Source: Geodermatophilaceae bacterium (GTDB taxonomy: Bacteria > Actinomycetota > Actinomycetes > Mycobacteriales > Geodermatophilaceae). Taken from it: DNA of 7,214 nt. Where the stretch lies: the NCBI GenBank assembly GCA_013811975.1, contig JACCUF010000008.1, positions 1 to 7,214 on the forward strand. The letters run 5' to 3'. Every line of letters starts with the position of its first letter. Position 1 is the stretch's first letter. This document shows, in pieces, positions 6,571-7,214 of this stretch. The notes below the pieces were generated by a model. That model made no database searches. It was not told the origin of the DNA and worked only from the letters and a program-made list of their open reading frames with translations. The position numbers were made by a program, and so were the translations under genes.

Positions 6571-7214
6571 GTGACAGAAACCACAGACCTCGCGATCCCA
6601 GAGGCCTCGAGCCTTCCGCGGAGCGAGGCGGGCGAGCACCCCTCGGAGCCCAGCTCCAACGGCGCCGCCCCCGCCGCCACCTCTACCAGCGGGGCCAACA
6701 CCGCACCCGCGAGTTCAACCGAGGCGGAGGCCAAGCCCCGGCGCCGCGCAAGCGGCCTGACCGGGCTGTTGCTGCCCGAACTCCAACAGCTGGCCGGTCA
6801 GCTGGGCATCGGTGGCACCGCCAAGATGCGCAAGGGTGACCTCTTGACGGCGATCAAAGCCGCCCAATCCGCACCATCAGGTGGCGAGACCAGCAAATCA
6901 TCGCCCACCATCGCCCCGTCGCTGTCCAATGGCGACGCCACCGCACCAGCGCCTACGACGCCATCCTTGACCGCTCCCAGCGGCGGGCGCCGCCTGCGGA
7001 CTGAGTCCGGCGAGCGCCCCGGCAACCGAGGCGCCAATGACCGTTCCGGGAGTGACCGGGGCTCCAACGAACGGGCGAACAACCGGCCCGATGGCGACCG
7101 TGGCGGCAACGATCGCGATGAAGCCACCGCGGACAATCGGCGCGGCAACCGGAGTGACAACCGCGGCAGCGACAGCCGCGGCAGCGACAGCCGCAGTGAT
7201 GACAACCGGAACAA
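6571..7214 (+). CDS. rho: Transcription termination factor Rho, 3'-truncated by the window edge
   Basis: Rho is a hexameric RNA-dependent ATPase/translocase that ends transcription at C-rich unstructured RNA. The frame is open from GTG 6571 to the window end, giving 214 codons plus two bases. Residues 1-60 are an Ala/Ser/Glu-rich disordered leader starting VTETTDL, much like streptomycete and mycobacterial Rho. Residues 61-99 form the Rho_N helical domain (GLTGLLLPELQQLAGQLGI, then MRKGDLLTAIK, with MRK at 86-88). Residues 100-136 are a Ser/Pro/Thr/Ala linker, and from about 137 the chain becomes rich in Arg, Gly, Asn, Asp and Ser. This is the long arginine-rich insertion that many actinobacterial Rho proteins carry between the N-terminal helical domain and the cold-shock-like RNA-binding fold; in studied cases it adds RNA contacts. 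The OB fold, Walker A/B and Q/R loops lie beyond the window. No stop or frameshift is visible. The gene sits 270 bases after thrB, so it probably has its own transcriptional control. Confidence 0.93.
   Translation, partial: MTETTDLAIPEASSLPRSEAGEHPSEPSSNGAAPAATSTSGANTAPASSTEAEAKPRRRASGLTGLLLPELQQLAGQLGIGGTAKMRKGDLLTAIKAAQSAPSGGETSKSSPTIAPSLSNGDATAPAPTTPSLTAPSGGRRLRTESGERPGNRGANDRSGSDRGSNERANNRPDGDRGGNDRDEATADNRRGNRSDNRGSDSRGSDSRSDDNRN
7162..7191 (+). repeat. Two perfect 15-base tandem repeats in the Rho insertion
   Basis: The unit CGCGGCAGCGACAGC occurs twice in tandem (7162-7176 and 7177-7191) and encodes RGSDS twice. Degenerate units surround it: RGNRSDN before it, and RSDDNRN after it. 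The repeat stays in frame, so unit gain or loss would change insertion length without breaking rho. Confidence 0.85.

Noticed and set aside
6318..6839. Open frame of 173 codons on the + strand running from the rho leader into rho
   Set aside because: It overlaps the start of rho in a different frame, starts at a TTG without a ribosome binding site, and is Arg/Pro-rich with no recognisable motif.
6798..7214. Leu/Ser/Arg repeat protein on the - strand (RLSLPRLSLP-like)
   Set aside because: It is the antisense reading of the tandem repeats and low-complexity tract of rho. The repeated pattern comes from the rho codons and does not indicate a separate gene.

Overview
The window is a GC-rich actinobacterial housekeeping segment. 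All genes lie on the + strand in the order argS - lysA - hom - thrC - thrB - rho. This order is the one known from Mycobacterium tuberculosis, and streptomycetes have a similar one. Each protein can be recognised from family motifs and resembles its actinobacterial counterparts from end to end. LysA has a streptomycete-like N-terminal stretch (RAHPAGPLHA), and Rho starts VTETTDL and carries the long disordered insertion typical of Actinobacteria. I would place the source in the class Actinomycetia but cannot name a genus.

Layout: argS enters from the left edge, lacking roughly its first 20-25 residues, and ends at 1601. lysA (1598-3007), hom (3004-4290) and thrC (4290-5363) follow with stop/start overlaps of 4, 4 and 1 bases. 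thrB (5374-6300) follows after a 10-base gap. A 270-base non-coding leader (6301-6570) holds several weak candidate signals. rho begins at GTG 6571 and runs off the right edge after 214 codons, before its RNA-binding and ATPase core.

How the genes work together: lysA makes lysine from meso-diaminopimelate, which is the last step of one arm of the aspartate family. hom, thrB and thrC turn aspartate semialdehyde into threonine through homoserine and O-phosphohomoserine, and homoserine also feeds methionine. Aspartokinase and aspartate-semialdehyde dehydrogenase are not in this window. The tight overlaps suggest one polycistronic message with translational coupling, headed by or passing through argS. 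rho is a general transcription terminator gene that probably has its own promoter or leader control, though this was not demonstrated.

No previously undescribed system is evident. The points most worth a second look are in the rho leader (a 12-of-13 direct repeat with a near-palindromic copy, small hairpins, C-rich sequence, an in-frame upstream ATG) and in the repeat-bearing R/G/N/D/S-rich region of Rho. There is no sign of mobile elements, CRISPR arrays, tRNA or rRNA genes.
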